From the NCBI RefSeq assembly GCF_009909145.1, contig NZ_JAAAPJ010000001.1:1302001-1366000 (forward strand): a DNA stretch of 64,000 bases. Direction: 5' to 3'. Positions 17,559 through 26,088 of the stretch are shown here, in pieces (the stretch's first letter is position 1; each line of letters starts with the position of its first letter). This stretch comes from Corallococcus silvisoli (lineage in GTDB: Bacteria; Myxococcota; Myxococcia; Myxococcales; Myxococcaceae). The position numbers were made by a program, and so were the translations under genes. The notes below the pieces were generated by a model. That model did no database searches and had not been told where the DNA came from. It worked only from the letters and a program-made list of their open reading frames with translations.

Positions 17559-18980
17559 ATGCGACGGTATGGAATGATGCTGGGGCTCCTGGGGTGCGTG
17601 GGCTGCGCCACCCCCATGCAAGGGATCGCGACCCAGTACAACCCAGAGACGGGGCGGTACGAGACGCCCACGCACGAGCTCGTCTATCAGGTGCCCGCCG
17701 AGGACGCGATGCTGACGGCCCGGTACATCCTGGAGAAGAGTCGCTACGACGTGATGGAGAAGAAGGGGGGCCTGGAGATGTTCTCCTCCTTCATTCCGGA
17801 CGTCGTCCCCCCGGAGCGCTACTACATCCAGGGCGAGCGGATCGGGCCCCGGCAGTCGCTCGTCCGGGTCTTTCGCATCAGGTACACCCAGGTGGGGAGC
17901 TTCGGCGCGGAGGCCCCCGGGTGGACCAACGAGCAGGTCTCCGTGCCGGATGCCTTCACCAACGTCCCTGGGCTGGAGGGCTACCGGCCGGCGCGCGGCT
18001 ACCGCGACATGAGCGTCGAGCAGAAGATCCTGGAGCGGCTGGAGATGGTTCCCGCGCTGGAGCTGGTGGGCGGCAATCCCCCCGTTCCCCTGCGCTCGGT
18101 GGTGATGGAGGGCTCGGGCGAGGAGGGGAAGACCCCCGCCGCCGCCGCCGCTCCCGCCTGTGGTGCTCCCGTGGAGGGAGCCTCACCCCTGCTCTCCGCG
18201 GGCGGCGTCCTGCTCGTGGCGGACCCGCTAGGCACGCAGGAGGTGCCATCCGCGGCGCTGCGGATGGTGTGCGAGGCCACGGCCCAGGACCTGCCGGTGA
18301 CGCTGGCGCTGTCCATCCCCGTCTCCGAACAGCCGCTCCTCGATGCCTACTTCGCTGGAGACGGGGGGCCCGCGACCGTCCATGAGCTCCTCTCGGGGAG
18401 CGCCTTCTGGCGCCGGACATACCAGGACGGGCGCAGCAGCCGTGCCATGCTGTGGCTCGTCGAGCAGGCCCGCCGCTTGCGCGCCTCCGGAAAGGACGTG
18501 GCCGTGGCCGCCATCGACTCCGACAAGGCCCACGGCAATGAGCGCGAGGCGCAGATGGCCCAGCACCTCTTGGACGCCCAGGCGAAGCGCCCCCAGGCCT
18601 GGACGCTGGTGATCACGGGCAGCGTCCACGCTCGCACCACGGAGGTGAACTGGGACGGCGACTTCGAGCCCATGGGCTCTCGCGTGGCGCGCGCGCTGCC
18701 CTCGGTGCGTGTCCTGGACGTGGGCTTCCAGCGCGGCACCCAGTTCGCTTGCCGCTACAACATCTGGGACGAGGAGGTGGAGTGCGACGTCTTCGGCATC
18801 AGCCCGCCGCTCGAGGTACGGCAGTCCTCCAAGCAGGCTGTGGGCCTGAAGCTCTTCACCGCCCAGCAGCCCCACGGCTTCCACGGCCGGCTCTACCTGG
18901 GCGCGCTGACCGCATCGCCTCCCGTGCTCCAGGCGCCGCGCCAGGTCACCACCGCCAATCCCGTGCCCGCCACGAAGTGA
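17559..18980 (+). CDS. Lipoprotein with a possible ChaN/Tiki-like C-terminal domain
   Basis: 473 residues from an ATG at 17559 after GGAGGAAGTG. A short signal ends in the lipobox LGCVGC. The N-terminal ~180 residues are of unknown type. A Pro/Ala linker (about 190-205) leads to a domain with LLVADPLGTQEVPSAAL, REAQMAQHLLDA and LVITGSVHART. The GTxExP and GxxHAxT elements recall haem-binding/Tiki-superfamily proteins (ChaN, erythromycin-esterase-like), where the first motif is usually GExHGTxExP. Here the leading Glu-x-His is replaced by Asp-Pro-Leu, so activity may differ. Function not assigned. A terminator follows. Confidence 0.75.
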   Translation: MRRYGMMLGLLGCVGCATPMQGIATQYNPETGRYETPTHELVYQVPAEDAMLTARYILEKSRYDVMEKKGGLEMFSSFIPDVVPPERYYIQGERIGPRQSLVRVFRIRYTQVGSFGAEAPGWTNEQVSVPDAFTNVPGLEGYRPARGYRDMSVEQKILERLEMVPALELVGGNPPVPLRSVVMEGSGEEGKTPAAAAAPACGAPVEGASPLLSAGGVLLVADPLGTQEVPSAALRMVCEATAQDLPVTLALSIPVSEQPLLDAYFAGDGGPATVHELLSGSAFWRRTYQDGRSSRAMLWLVEQARRLRASGKDVAVAAIDSDKAHGNEREAQMAQHLLDAQAKRPQAWTLVITGSVHARTTEVNWDGDFEPMGSRVARALPSVRVLDVGFQRGTQFACRYNIWDEEVECDVFGISPPLEVRQSSKQAVGLKLFTAQQPHGFHGRLYLGALTASPPVLQAPRQVTTANPVPATK

Positions 18981-18990
18981 CCCCTGTGCC

Positions 18991-19024
18991 GCCCCCCATC
19001 CGGTCGCTGGACGGATGCGGGGGC
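18991..19024 (+). terminator. Terminator after the lipoprotein gene
   Basis: Arms GCCCCCCATCCG and CGGATGCGGGGGC pair over 12 bp with one bulged base and a 9-nt loop, followed by TCGTCTTCTGT. It begins 10 bp after the stop. Confidence 0.7.
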
Positions 19025-19496
19025 TCGTCTTCTGTCCGTTCGAAATGGGGGGTGCACCACAGTGCTCCTGGTCTGGCGTTCCATGCCAGTCCTGCAAGGA
19101 GGCAACGCCAGTCGTCGTGTTGGCCCTGATGCCATGGTTTGTTTGCTGTCATTGGGGAGGGCCAGGGCAGGGCTTGTCTGGGTTCAAGGGCATCCACAGC
19201 TTTTGCGGCATGGTTCGTAAGCTTGTACCTATGCCATCAAAAGACGGGGCCGGGCCGGCACAGGTGATGAGCGCAGCGTTCCTGTTCTCCTTCAAGCACT
19301 CTCCCGACGGGCGTGCCGATCCCGAGGCGTTGGCACGGCAGGTCGGGGACGCACTGCCACCGCCACGGGCCGGCCAATAGACGCTGGTCGTGGTCTCTCC
19401 GCTCCTGAGCCAGGAGCAGGCGGACGCGTCGGAGGGGATGCTCCAAGCCCTTCGCGGAGAACGCACACACGACAAGGCACATAAAGGATTTCCTTC
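19025..19496. other. Intergenic region, probable promoter of the condensation-domain gene
   Basis: About 470 bp. The stretch 19120-19240 is AT-richer than average and may carry the promoter. The open frames seen here have no recognisable protein character. Confidence 0.55.
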
Positions 19497-20969
19497 ATGC
19501 ACCAGATTCCCATTGCAGATGCGGGCTTCCGCGCCGGACACATCCACGAATGGCGACTGAGCCCTCCGCTGAACACTTTCGACATCCGTTCGCCCGGCGA
19601 CAGGCCCGCCTCCTACAACCAGGAAAAGCACTTCGCGGCCGCGGTGGCCGCCCGGAAGGAGCACGCCGCGGAGGACTACTGGGTCGGTCTGTCGTTCAGG
19701 ATCCCCGGCCCCCTCAACCTGTCCGCATTGGAGGCCGCGCTCCTCTTGTTCGTGAAGCGGCACGAGGTGCTTCGATGCGGGTTCGATCAACTCATCGCCG
19801 GAGACCTGCGCTGCGATGTCATGACTCCAGCGGAGGTCAAGCTGCTGCACACCGACCTGGGGCCCTTCTCCTCGAACGACGAGGTCACCGCCCATATCCA
19901 GACCACGTTCGACCGGGACATCGACACGCTGTCCTGGCCCCTGTTCCTGATGGGCGTGGTGATAGAGGGCTCGCAGTCCACCGTCTACATGGGATTTGAC
20001 CATATCTTGTGTGACGGCCTCTCCCTGGTGGTCGCGGTCGACGAGGTGCAGCGGGACTACGCGGCCCTGTCGGTTGGCCAACGACTGGAGATCGAGGAGC
20101 CGGGAAGCTATCTCGACTTCGGTGATGCCCAGCGCCGTCGCTATTCGACGCTCACCGCGGACAGCTCCGAGCTGGACTACTGGAGGTCCTTCATCGCTGA
20201 CGCGGGTGACTTGTTCCCGCGCGTCCCGCTCGATCTGGGCATTGAATACGGTCGGATGTATCCAGCGCTCAACCTCACCGTCCAGCTGCTCGACGACGCC
20301 GGCGCCCTGGCCTTCGAGAACCTTTGCCGGCAGCATGGCGCGAAGCCGTTCATGGGCCTGCTCGCTACCGTCGGCATGGCCCTCCGAGACATCTCCGGAA
20401 GTCAGACGTACCACGGGTTCCTTCCGATCAGCGAGCGTCAGGAGCCCCGTTGGCGCAATTCATTCGGTTGGTTCGTCAATACCCTGGCGATCACCTTTCC
20501 AATCGCTGATGGCATGTCGTTCCCGGAGGTTGTCGAAGGAGTGCAGGCTGGCTTCAAGCAGCTCATCCGCAACGTCGACGTACCCTTCGTGAAGGTCTGG
20601 GAACTCCTCGCGCCGCAGTATTATCACCTGCGCACCTGGCCGTTCCCGGTCAACTTCTTCTCCTTCATCGACTACCGGAAGATGCCCGGCGCCGACCACT
20701 TCGACGTCTCGCGGCCGAAGACCATTCCCGAGTCGTCGCACTCCAACACCGGGAACATGTGGTTCTTCCGCAATGCGAACGGACTCTTCCTCAACTCGAT
20801 CTTCTGCGATGTGCCCAAGAGCGTGGACGCGATGGCGCGGTACCGCACCGCCATCGCGTCCACGCTCGATGCGCTCATTCACCGGACTGGTGCCCTCGAA
20901 GCCCCCGCCATGCCGCACGGGGGGCACCCGCGGCCGCCGGTGGGCGTGGAGTGCGGGGTACCAGGTTAG
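19497..20969 (+). CDS. Standalone condensation-domain protein (acyl/peptidyl transferase)
   Basis: 490 residues forming one complete NRPS-type condensation fold. The active-site motif reads FDHILCDG (residues 167-174): the second His and the Asp-Gly of HHxxxDG are present, while the first His is Asp. Later motifs also fit, such as NSFGWFVNTLAITFP (the family's xGxFxNxxPxR region). Free-standing proteins of this kind (PapA-like acyltransferases, starter or release condensation proteins) join an acyl or peptidyl group to an amine or alcohol. There is no adenylation or carrier domain nearby; the nearest NRPS is 37 kb away. AAGGA precedes the ATG by about 10 nt. Confidence 0.85.
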   Translation: MHQIPIADAGFRAGHIHEWRLSPPLNTFDIRSPGDRPASYNQEKHFAAAVAARKEHAAEDYWVGLSFRIPGPLNLSALEAALLLFVKRHEVLRCGFDQLIAGDLRCDVMTPAEVKLLHTDLGPFSSNDEVTAHIQTTFDRDIDTLSWPLFLMGVVIEGSQSTVYMGFDHILCDGLSLVVAVDEVQRDYAALSVGQRLEIEEPGSYLDFGDAQRRRYSTLTADSSELDYWRSFIADAGDLFPRVPLDLGIEYGRMYPALNLTVQLLDDAGALAFENLCRQHGAKPFMGLLATVGMALRDISGSQTYHGFLPISERQEPRWRNSFGWFVNTLAITFPIADGMSFPEVVEGVQAGFKQLIRNVDVPFVKVWELLAPQYYHLRTWPFPVNFFSFIDYRKMPGADHFDVSRPKTIPESSHSNTGNMWFFRNANGLFLNSIFCDVPKSVDAMARYRTAIASTLDALIHRTGALEAPAMPHGGHPRPPVGVECGVPG

Positions 20970-21391
20970 CGATAGTAGCCATCAACAGGTGCGCGGGCTT
21001 CGTCGAACAACGCCGGGCCGTCTTGAGGGACCTTGGGCGGACCGCCCGAGGGCTTGAGTCCCGTCAGTTGGTCCGTGGAGAGGGCGTAGACGACCCTGCC
21101 AATCCCGGAGCGGTCGATGGCGCCCGTGCACATGCCACACGGCTGACAGCTCGTGTACAGGGTGCTCGCCGCCGCCGCGTTCGGAGCAAGCTCGCGAGCC
21201 GCCCACCTCGCGAGCTTCAGCTCCGGGTGTGCCGTGATGTCATGGTCGGTGAGCACCGTGTTGTGCGCTTCCAGCAGCACGGTGCCATCCTGGCCGACGA
21301 GCAGGGAGCCAAAGGGCGCGTCTCCGGTCGCCCGCGCCTTGGCTGCGAGTTCAATGGCTCTGCGCAGAAATCGTTCATCGTCGCGATTCAT
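20966..21391 (-). CDS. Nucleoside/guanine deaminase-like zinc enzyme
   Basis: 141 residues. AHPE (His55, catalytic Glu57) and SCQPCGMC (Cys85, Cys88) are the zinc-binding motifs of the cytidine-deaminase superfamily. The form HPE and length match guanine/tRNA-adenosine deaminase-type members. GGAGGAG precedes the ATG by 4 nt. It starts 22 bp after the PhzF gene and is probably in the same operon. Its stop overlaps the convergent condensation-protein stop by 4 bp. Confidence 0.88.
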   Translation of the reverse strand: MNRDDERFLRRAIELAAKARATGDAPFGSLLVGQDGTVLLEAHNTVLTDHDITAHPELKLARWAARELAPNAAAASTLYTSCQPCGMCTGAIDRSGIGRVVYALSTDQLTGLKPSGGPPKVPQDGPALFDEARAPVDGYYR

Positions 21392-21413
21392 TGTTCTCCT
21401 CCGATGCGAGCTG

Positions 21414-22292
21414 TCAGCTCAAGGTAAGCAGTCCGCGAAGCACCACGACTCCAAAGCCGGAGATTTCGGGCTCCGGTGTCAGGCGAACATGCAACAGACT
21501 GCGCCTGCCCAGGTGAACCCCCTGCTCGACAACGAGTGCCTTGTCGTCCGCGAGCAGGCCCTCCGAACCCAGGTAGGCGCACAGCGGCCCGGCGGCCGTG
21601 CCTGTCGCCGCGTCTTCCCAGAGTCCCACCGTGGGATTGAAGAAGCGTGCGTAGGCCGTCCGTGGCGCGGCCGGGTCGAACGCGTAGACATAGCAGCCCT
21701 GGGCCCCAGCCTCCGCCAGCACCGCGAGCAGCTTGTCGGTCACGGGGCGCGCGCGATCAACGGTCAGGGAGTCACGCACGCGAGCCAGGAGATGACCTGT
21801 GCCGGTGTTGGCGACGAGGGGCGCGGGGTGCGTCAGGACATCCGCTGTGGGCAGGCCAAGCGCCTCGGCCAAGGGACCGACCGCGCCGAGCGGTGGCGAC
21901 AGCCGCAGCGGTGACTGTTTCATCCGCCCATGGATGCGGCCCGCCCGTGTCTCGAGCGTGATGGGCAAGACGGCTGGACCGATTTCCTGTTGAAAGGTCT
22001 TCGGAACCGTCAGCGCACCGAGGGCCCCATGCTCGGCGAGCCACAGCCAGGCTCCGAGCGCATTGTGCCCCGCGCCGAAGATCTCCGCGCCCTTCGCCGT
22101 GAACGAGCGCAACTTCCAGTCGGCGCGCGTGCTCTTCAGGAGAAAGGTCGTCTCCGCTTGATTGAACTCACCGGCGATGCGCCGAAGCGTGTCGTCAGGC
22201 AAGGCATCCGCGCCGTCGACGACCGCGAGGGGGTTGCCGCTCAGCGGGGTGTCAGCGAACACATCGATCAGCCCGGACGTCAGCTCCACCAT
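21414..22292 (-). CDS. PhzF-family isomerase/epimerase-like protein
   Basis: 292 residues. FADTPLSGNPLAVV, EFNQAETTFLL (with the conserved Glu47 used for proton transfer) and GAGHNALGAW at the start of the second half match PhzF/DapF-fold proteins; EQGVHLGRRS closes the fold. PhzF itself isomerises a dihydroxyanthranilate in phenazine synthesis, but most family members have unknown substrates, and no other phenazine gene is here. Divergent from a LysR gene over 120 bp, which suggests LysR control. Confidence 0.88.
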   Translation of the reverse strand: MVELTSGLIDVFADTPLSGNPLAVVDGADALPDDTLRRIAGEFNQAETTFLLKSTRADWKLRSFTAKGAEIFGAGHNALGAWLWLAEHGALGALTVPKTFQQEIGPAVLPITLETRAGRIHGRMKQSPLRLSPPLGAVGPLAEALGLPTADVLTHPAPLVANTGTGHLLARVRDSLTVDRARPVTDKLLAVLAEAGAQGCYVYAFDPAAPRTAYARFFNPTVGLWEDAATGTAAGPLCAYLGSEGLLADDKALVVEQGVHLGRRSLLHVRLTPEPEISGFGVVVLRGLLTLS

Positions 22293-22368
22293 GCATCGTC
22301 CCTCGGTCGTAGATGAGCTACGCTCACCTTGCTCTGACCTGACGGAAGATAGTGGCGCTTGGAAAGTG

Positions 22369-22380
22369 TCGCAAAAGCGA
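22369..22380. promoter_or_regulatory. Inverted repeat in the PhzF/LysR divergent promoter
   Basis: TCGC-AAAA-GCGA, a perfect dyad near the middle of the 120-bp intergenic region; a second palindrome, TGAATTCA, lies at 22403-22410. Either could be the LysR operator. Confidence 0.4.
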
Positions 22381-22412
22381 AATTCTCACCCTGAAGATGA
22401 AATGAATTCAGC

Positions 22413-23357
22413 ATGCCCCCGTACGCGCTTCCCCCCTTGAACGCGCTGCGCGCCTTCGAAGCGGCAGCCCGACATTCCAGCTTCAAGGCCGCCGCCGCGG
22501 AGCTCTACGTGACTCCCACGGCCATCAGCCACCAGGTCCGGCAGCTCGAAGCCTATCTGGGCGTGCGGGTGCTGGATCGAACGCCGCGCTCCGTGTCCCT
22601 GACGCCGGCCGGCGCGGAGCTGTACGAGGCGGTCGCCGCGGGCTTCACGGACATCAGCCGGGTCGTGTCACGTCTGCGCCAGGGGCCGACTCCCGTGACG
22701 CTGACACTCTCCGCCACCCCGGGTTTCTTGAGCCAGTGGCTGGTTCCGCGTCTCGACGGGGTCCGCCGCCTCCTGCCGGACATCGAGCTTCGGCTGCATG
22801 CCGGTGACGCGCCCGTTGTGCTGAAAGCAGGCGAAGTCGATGTGGCCATCCGCTATGGCAAGGGGCCGTTCCTGGGGGCCGCGGCGACCGCGCTGAAGCG
22901 CGACGCCTTCGCCCCCGTGTGCAGTCCCAGCCTGAAGCTCTCGCGCGCCAGCGACCTGCGCCGCGCCAAGCTCATCCACATCGATGGTCAGCGTGTGCCC
23001 AGACCGCCGACGACCTGGGCGCGTTGGTGCGCCGAGGCTGGCGTCACGGGGGTGAATACCGAAGCGGGCGTCCGGTTCACGGACAGTCTGCACGCAGTCC
23101 AGGCCGCGCTCGCGGGCCAGGGCGTCGCCATCGTCAGCCTGCTCTTGGTGGCCGACGCCTTGGCCGCAGGCCTGTTGGTCCAGCCGTTCGCCAAGGTCCT
23201 TCGCGGCGAGACCTATCACTTCGTTTGCGCGCCGAGCCTGAGCACCCGCGCCGACGTCGTCGCCCTCCGGGAGTGGTTTCAGCGCAACCTGATTACACCC
23301 CCACAGGAGGCCGAACTCAGCCAAGACGCCACAAGCGCAGGGCCTCCTCGGCGATGA
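22413..23357 (+). CDS. LysR-family transcriptional regulator (GcvA-like)
   Basis: 314 residues. The N-terminal helix-turn-helix reads LNALRAFEAAARHSSFKAAA then YVTPTAISHQVRQLE, followed by the linker helix. The C-terminal substrate-binding domain includes VDVAIRYGKGPF and GVAIVSLLLV, typical of the GcvA subgroup. It is divergent from the PhzF/deaminase operon, its probable target. Its last 41 bp overlap the 3' end of the convergent hydrolase. Confidence 0.9.
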   Translation: MPPYALPPLNALRAFEAAARHSSFKAAAAELYVTPTAISHQVRQLEAYLGVRVLDRTPRSVSLTPAGAELYEAVAAGFTDISRVVSRLRQGPTPVTLTLSATPGFLSQWLVPRLDGVRRLLPDIELRLHAGDAPVVLKAGEVDVAIRYGKGPFLGAAATALKRDAFAPVCSPSLKLSRASDLRRAKLIHIDGQRVPRPPTTWARWCAEAGVTGVNTEAGVRFTDSLHAVQAALAGQGVAIVSLLLVADALAAGLLVQPFAKVLRGETYHFVCAPSLSTRADVVALREWFQRNLITPPQEAELSQDATSAGPPRR

Positions 23358-24297
23358 CCTCCGGGAACTCCTCGGGAAAGAACAGCTTGGCCCCGGGGAC
23401 GAAGCGGATGCCCTGGGATTGGGGGAATGTGCGGTCGAGGTAGCGGGCATCCTCTGGCGAGAAGATATCATCGCCATCCCCCCACACGATTCGCACTGGA
23501 ACCTTGCTGTGCTGGAGCCGTGCCTCGATCCCGGCCAGTGGGTTGGGTTCCAGCGCGAGGTGGAAGGCGTGGTATTGCGCCCTGCGCAGCGGCGAGCTCA
23601 CCAGCGGCGCGGCGTAGTACTCGATGGTCTCGTCCGCGAAACGGCTGGGGTCCCGGAAGACAGCCGCGCCGAACGTCGCGCGCGCCAGCGCCTTGTCGGT
23701 CAGCCACTGGGCGGTGGCATCCGCGAGTGCTTCGGCACGTGCCAGCTCGATGGCCGGCTTGACCTTGGGGGGCGGACTGTTGGGTTCGGTGTCGCAGTTC
23801 GTCAGGAGCAGCGTCCGGACACGCTCGGGATGATGGACCACGAGCAGCTGCGCGACCGCGCCGCCGCTGTCGCTGGCGACGATATCGACCTGGGGTATCG
23901 CGAGTGCATCCAGCAAGGCCACGAGCATGGCGGCCTGCGCGTCGGCCGCGAGTGACTGGCGTTCGGGAATCCGGGAGTATCCAAGGCCCATGAAGTCGGG
24001 GGCGACGCAGCGCCGGTGAGCGGACAGTCGCTCCATCGCGCCGCGCCACTGAAAGCCGTTGAGCGGAGCGCCGTGCAGGAACAAGGCCGCATCCCCCACG
24101 CCGCGTTCGACGTAGGCAATCTGGCCGAACGAGAGGTCGGCGAAGCGCCGCGCCGCGCGAAAAGCCTCCGCGGCGGAGCATGGCGACGGGGCCAGGCCCA
24201 CCGCTCCGTGGCCGGCGTCCACGTGCGATGCACATGCACCTACAACACTGGCGGCGAACGCGGCGCCGGTCCAGTGCAGGAACTGTCTCCGTCTCAT
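23317..24297 (-). CDS. Haloalkane-dehalogenase-like alpha/beta hydrolase, exported, lacking the usual His
   Basis: 326 residues from an ATG at 24297 after GGGAGA. The N-terminus RRRQFLHWTGAAFAASVVGA is a Tat-like signal. The fold has HGAPLNGFQWR (the HGxP oxyanion motif), APDFMGLGYS and ASDSGGA, where Asp143 aligns with the nucleophile of haloalkane dehalogenases and epoxide hydrolases. Near the C-terminus the normal GxHFxQEDxP motif appears as GAKLFFPEEFP, so the catalytic His seems replaced by Leu. The protein may have lost hydrolysis or use another base. Divergent from an AraC gene. Confidence 0.82.
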   Translation of the reverse strand: MRRRQFLHWTGAAFAASVVGACASHVDAGHGAVGLAPSPCSAAEAFRAARRFADLSFGQIAYVERGVGDAALFLHGAPLNGFQWRGAMERLSAHRRCVAPDFMGLGYSRIPERQSLAADAQAAMLVALLDALAIPQVDIVASDSGGAVAQLLVVHHPERVRTLLLTNCDTEPNSPPPKVKPAIELARAEALADATAQWLTDKALARATFGAAVFRDPSRFADETIEYYAAPLVSSPLRRAQYHAFHLALEPNPLAGIEARLQHSKVPVRIVWGDGDDIFSPEDARYLDRTFPQSQGIRFVPGAKLFFPEEFPEVIAEEALRLWRLG

Positions 24298-24432
24298 GGC
24301 GAGTCTCCCAGCAGCGGGTGTTTCCGAATGCGAACACGCTCGCACCGCAGCCGCTGTCGCGCGCGCACGGATGGCCGGTTCCGGGCACGAACGGATGATC
24401 TTCCGCGCTTGCGCAAAGCTGGAGCCACGGAG

Positions 24433-25317
24433 ATGTTCGAGGCGATGACCGACAGACCCTCCTGCTACCCGAGCCCTCCGGCCGCGCTGCTACCGGGCAC
24501 AGGGCCAGAGCGCTTGCCGCTGCTCGACGTGCTCACCTCCCCGGTGCCCTCCGGAGTGTTCCAGTCACCGGTGGATGAGCGTCATGTCCTCTGTCTCCAC
24601 CTGGGCGACCCGGTCCCGGTCACCTATCGGGTGGGCAGCCACGAGCGGCAGGGGACACGGCTCCATGGCCAGTTCTGCGTCGTTCCCGCTGGATCGAGCA
24701 CCCGTTGGACGGTGTCGCGTCCCGCGCGCTCATTGCTGCTCCGCCTGAGGCCGTCGCTCGTGAAGGACGCCTCGGACACCATGGGCCTGGGCGTCCGAGG
24801 CGCCGAGCTGGATCCTTCGATTCACGTCCGGGATGCCCAGATCGAGCGCATCGGCTGGATGATGCAGGCGGAGGACCACGACGACTATCCGGGAGGCCGG
24901 CTGTTCGCGGACAGCCTCGCCACCGCGCTCGCCGCGCGTCTCCTCGCCCTGCAATCGCACAAGGGCGACTCGTCCTCCAAGCCAGCGCGAGCGCTGCCTG
25001 CCTGGCGGCTGCGTCACGTGCTCGAGTACATCGAGGCGCACCTGGATGAAGACCTCACGCTCGCCCAGCTCGCCAGCGTGGCGGGATTCAGCCTTTCCCA
25101 CTTCAAGCCCCTGTTCAAGAAAGCCACGGGGGTGCCCGTTCATCGCTTCGTCCTCGGTCGGCGCGTGGAGCGCGCACGGATGCGACTGCTCGAAGGAAGG
25201 ATGAGCCTGACGGAGATCGCCCTGGAGGCAGGCTTCGCGCACTCGAGCCACATGGCCCGTTGCATGCGCCGCGTGTTGGGGCTGAGCCCCACGCAAATCG
25301 CGGGTTCGGCTCAGTGA
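24433..25317 (+). CDS. AraC-family transcriptional regulator
   Basis: About 294 residues. The C-terminal ~100 residues hold two helix-turn-helix units: DLTLAQLASVAGFSLSHFKP, LFKKATGVPVHRFV, then MSLTEIALEAGFAHSSHMAR with RRVLGLSP. The N-terminal ~160 residues are a cupin-like sensing domain. The frame is open from 24016, but the start is placed at 24433 (GGAG just upstream; 24445 also possible) because earlier codons overlap the divergent hydrolase. Probable regulator of that hydrolase. Confidence 0.88.
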   Translation: MFEAMTDRPSCYPSPPAALLPGTGPERLPLLDVLTSPVPSGVFQSPVDERHVLCLHLGDPVPVTYRVGSHERQGTRLHGQFCVVPAGSSTRWTVSRPARSLLLRLRPSLVKDASDTMGLGVRGAELDPSIHVRDAQIERIGWMMQAEDHDDYPGGRLFADSLATALAARLLALQSHKGDSSSKPARALPAWRLRHVLEYIEAHLDEDLTLAQLASVAGFSLSHFKPLFKKATGVPVHRFVLGRRVERARMRLLEGRMSLTEIALEAGFAHSSHMARCMRRVLGLSPTQIAGSAQ

Positions 25318-25449
25318 CCCGCAGGGCAGGCTTCGAGGACTTGAAGACCCAGCCGTGTCCACCCGCAGTGGGAGCATGGGACCGCTCGAGCTCCTCCTCG
25401 CGATGACACTTCGATGCGGGCCGAAGCGAGCGCGTGCTACCACCGGCCC

Positions 25450-26088
25450 ATGGACCCAAACACTTCGGGCGCTGGGGCGCTGACCCCGGCGGACGTGCGT
25501 TACATCACCGAACACTTCGTCCCGCTCGACACGGTGGCCGCGGGGCGGCCTGAAGCCCCGGACGCGCTCCTGGCCCTCATCGACTCGGGATCCCTGCCCC
25601 GACCCACGTACACGCTCGCTGATGGCACGGGCATGTACCCGCGCGACCTGCTGGGCCTCCTGGACGCGGCCGGGAGTCCGGACGCGGTGCGCGCCCATTT
25701 CGATGGGCGGCTGCTGCGCATGGCCGCCCGCTTCGGGACGGCCCTCACCCAGGAACGGCTCGACGCCGAGTGGCGTGGATACCTGAAGGGCCACTACGGC
25801 GCGTGTCTGCGCGTCGTCACTCCGGAGCACATCTTCTGCAAGGAGCGGCTCGTTCACCGACTGACGGAGGCCCTGGCAGCGCCCGCTCCGGAAGAAGAGG
25901 CCTGGTGCGCGCGGCTGTGCACCGACGTGGAGGCGCTGGACGCATTGGAGCGCGAGTTCGCGCCGTGGGACCGGATCCGCTTCGGGGGACCGGTGTCGCG
26001 TGACCGGCTCATCGCCGCCCCTCGGCTGCGCTACCCACACCTCTTCGCTCGTGCGGGGACACCTTCGGGACCGAACCTGTCGTGTTGA
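25450..26088 (+). CDS. DUF6058-family protein
   Basis: 212 residues. VRYITEHFVPLDTV, LIDSGSLPRPTYTLADGTGM and YPRDLLGLLDAAGS are the pattern of DUF6058 proteins, which often sit near natural-product genes; their biochemical role is unknown. CxxVxTPExI (residues about 118-127) is also conserved. No strong ribosome site is seen at the ATG; start is by family length. It overlaps the ArsR gene by 7 bp, so the pair is translationally coupled. Confidence 0.75.
   Translation: MDPNTSGAGALTPADVRYITEHFVPLDTVAAGRPEAPDALLALIDSGSLPRPTYTLADGTGMYPRDLLGLLDAAGSPDAVRAHFDGRLLRMAARFGTALTQERLDAEWRGYLKGHYGACLRVVTPEHIFCKERLVHRLTEALAAPAPEEEAWCARLCTDVEALDALEREFAPWDRIRFGGPVSRDRLIAAPRLRYPHLFARAGTPSGPNLSC

Noticed and set aside
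19332..19347. TGGCACG resembling a sigma-54 -24 box before the condensation gene
   Set aside because: There is no GC doublet at the required 12-nt distance.
19015..19380. Open frame upstream of the condensation gene
   Set aside because: Overlaps the terminator hairpin, lacks a ribosome site and has no protein-like pattern.
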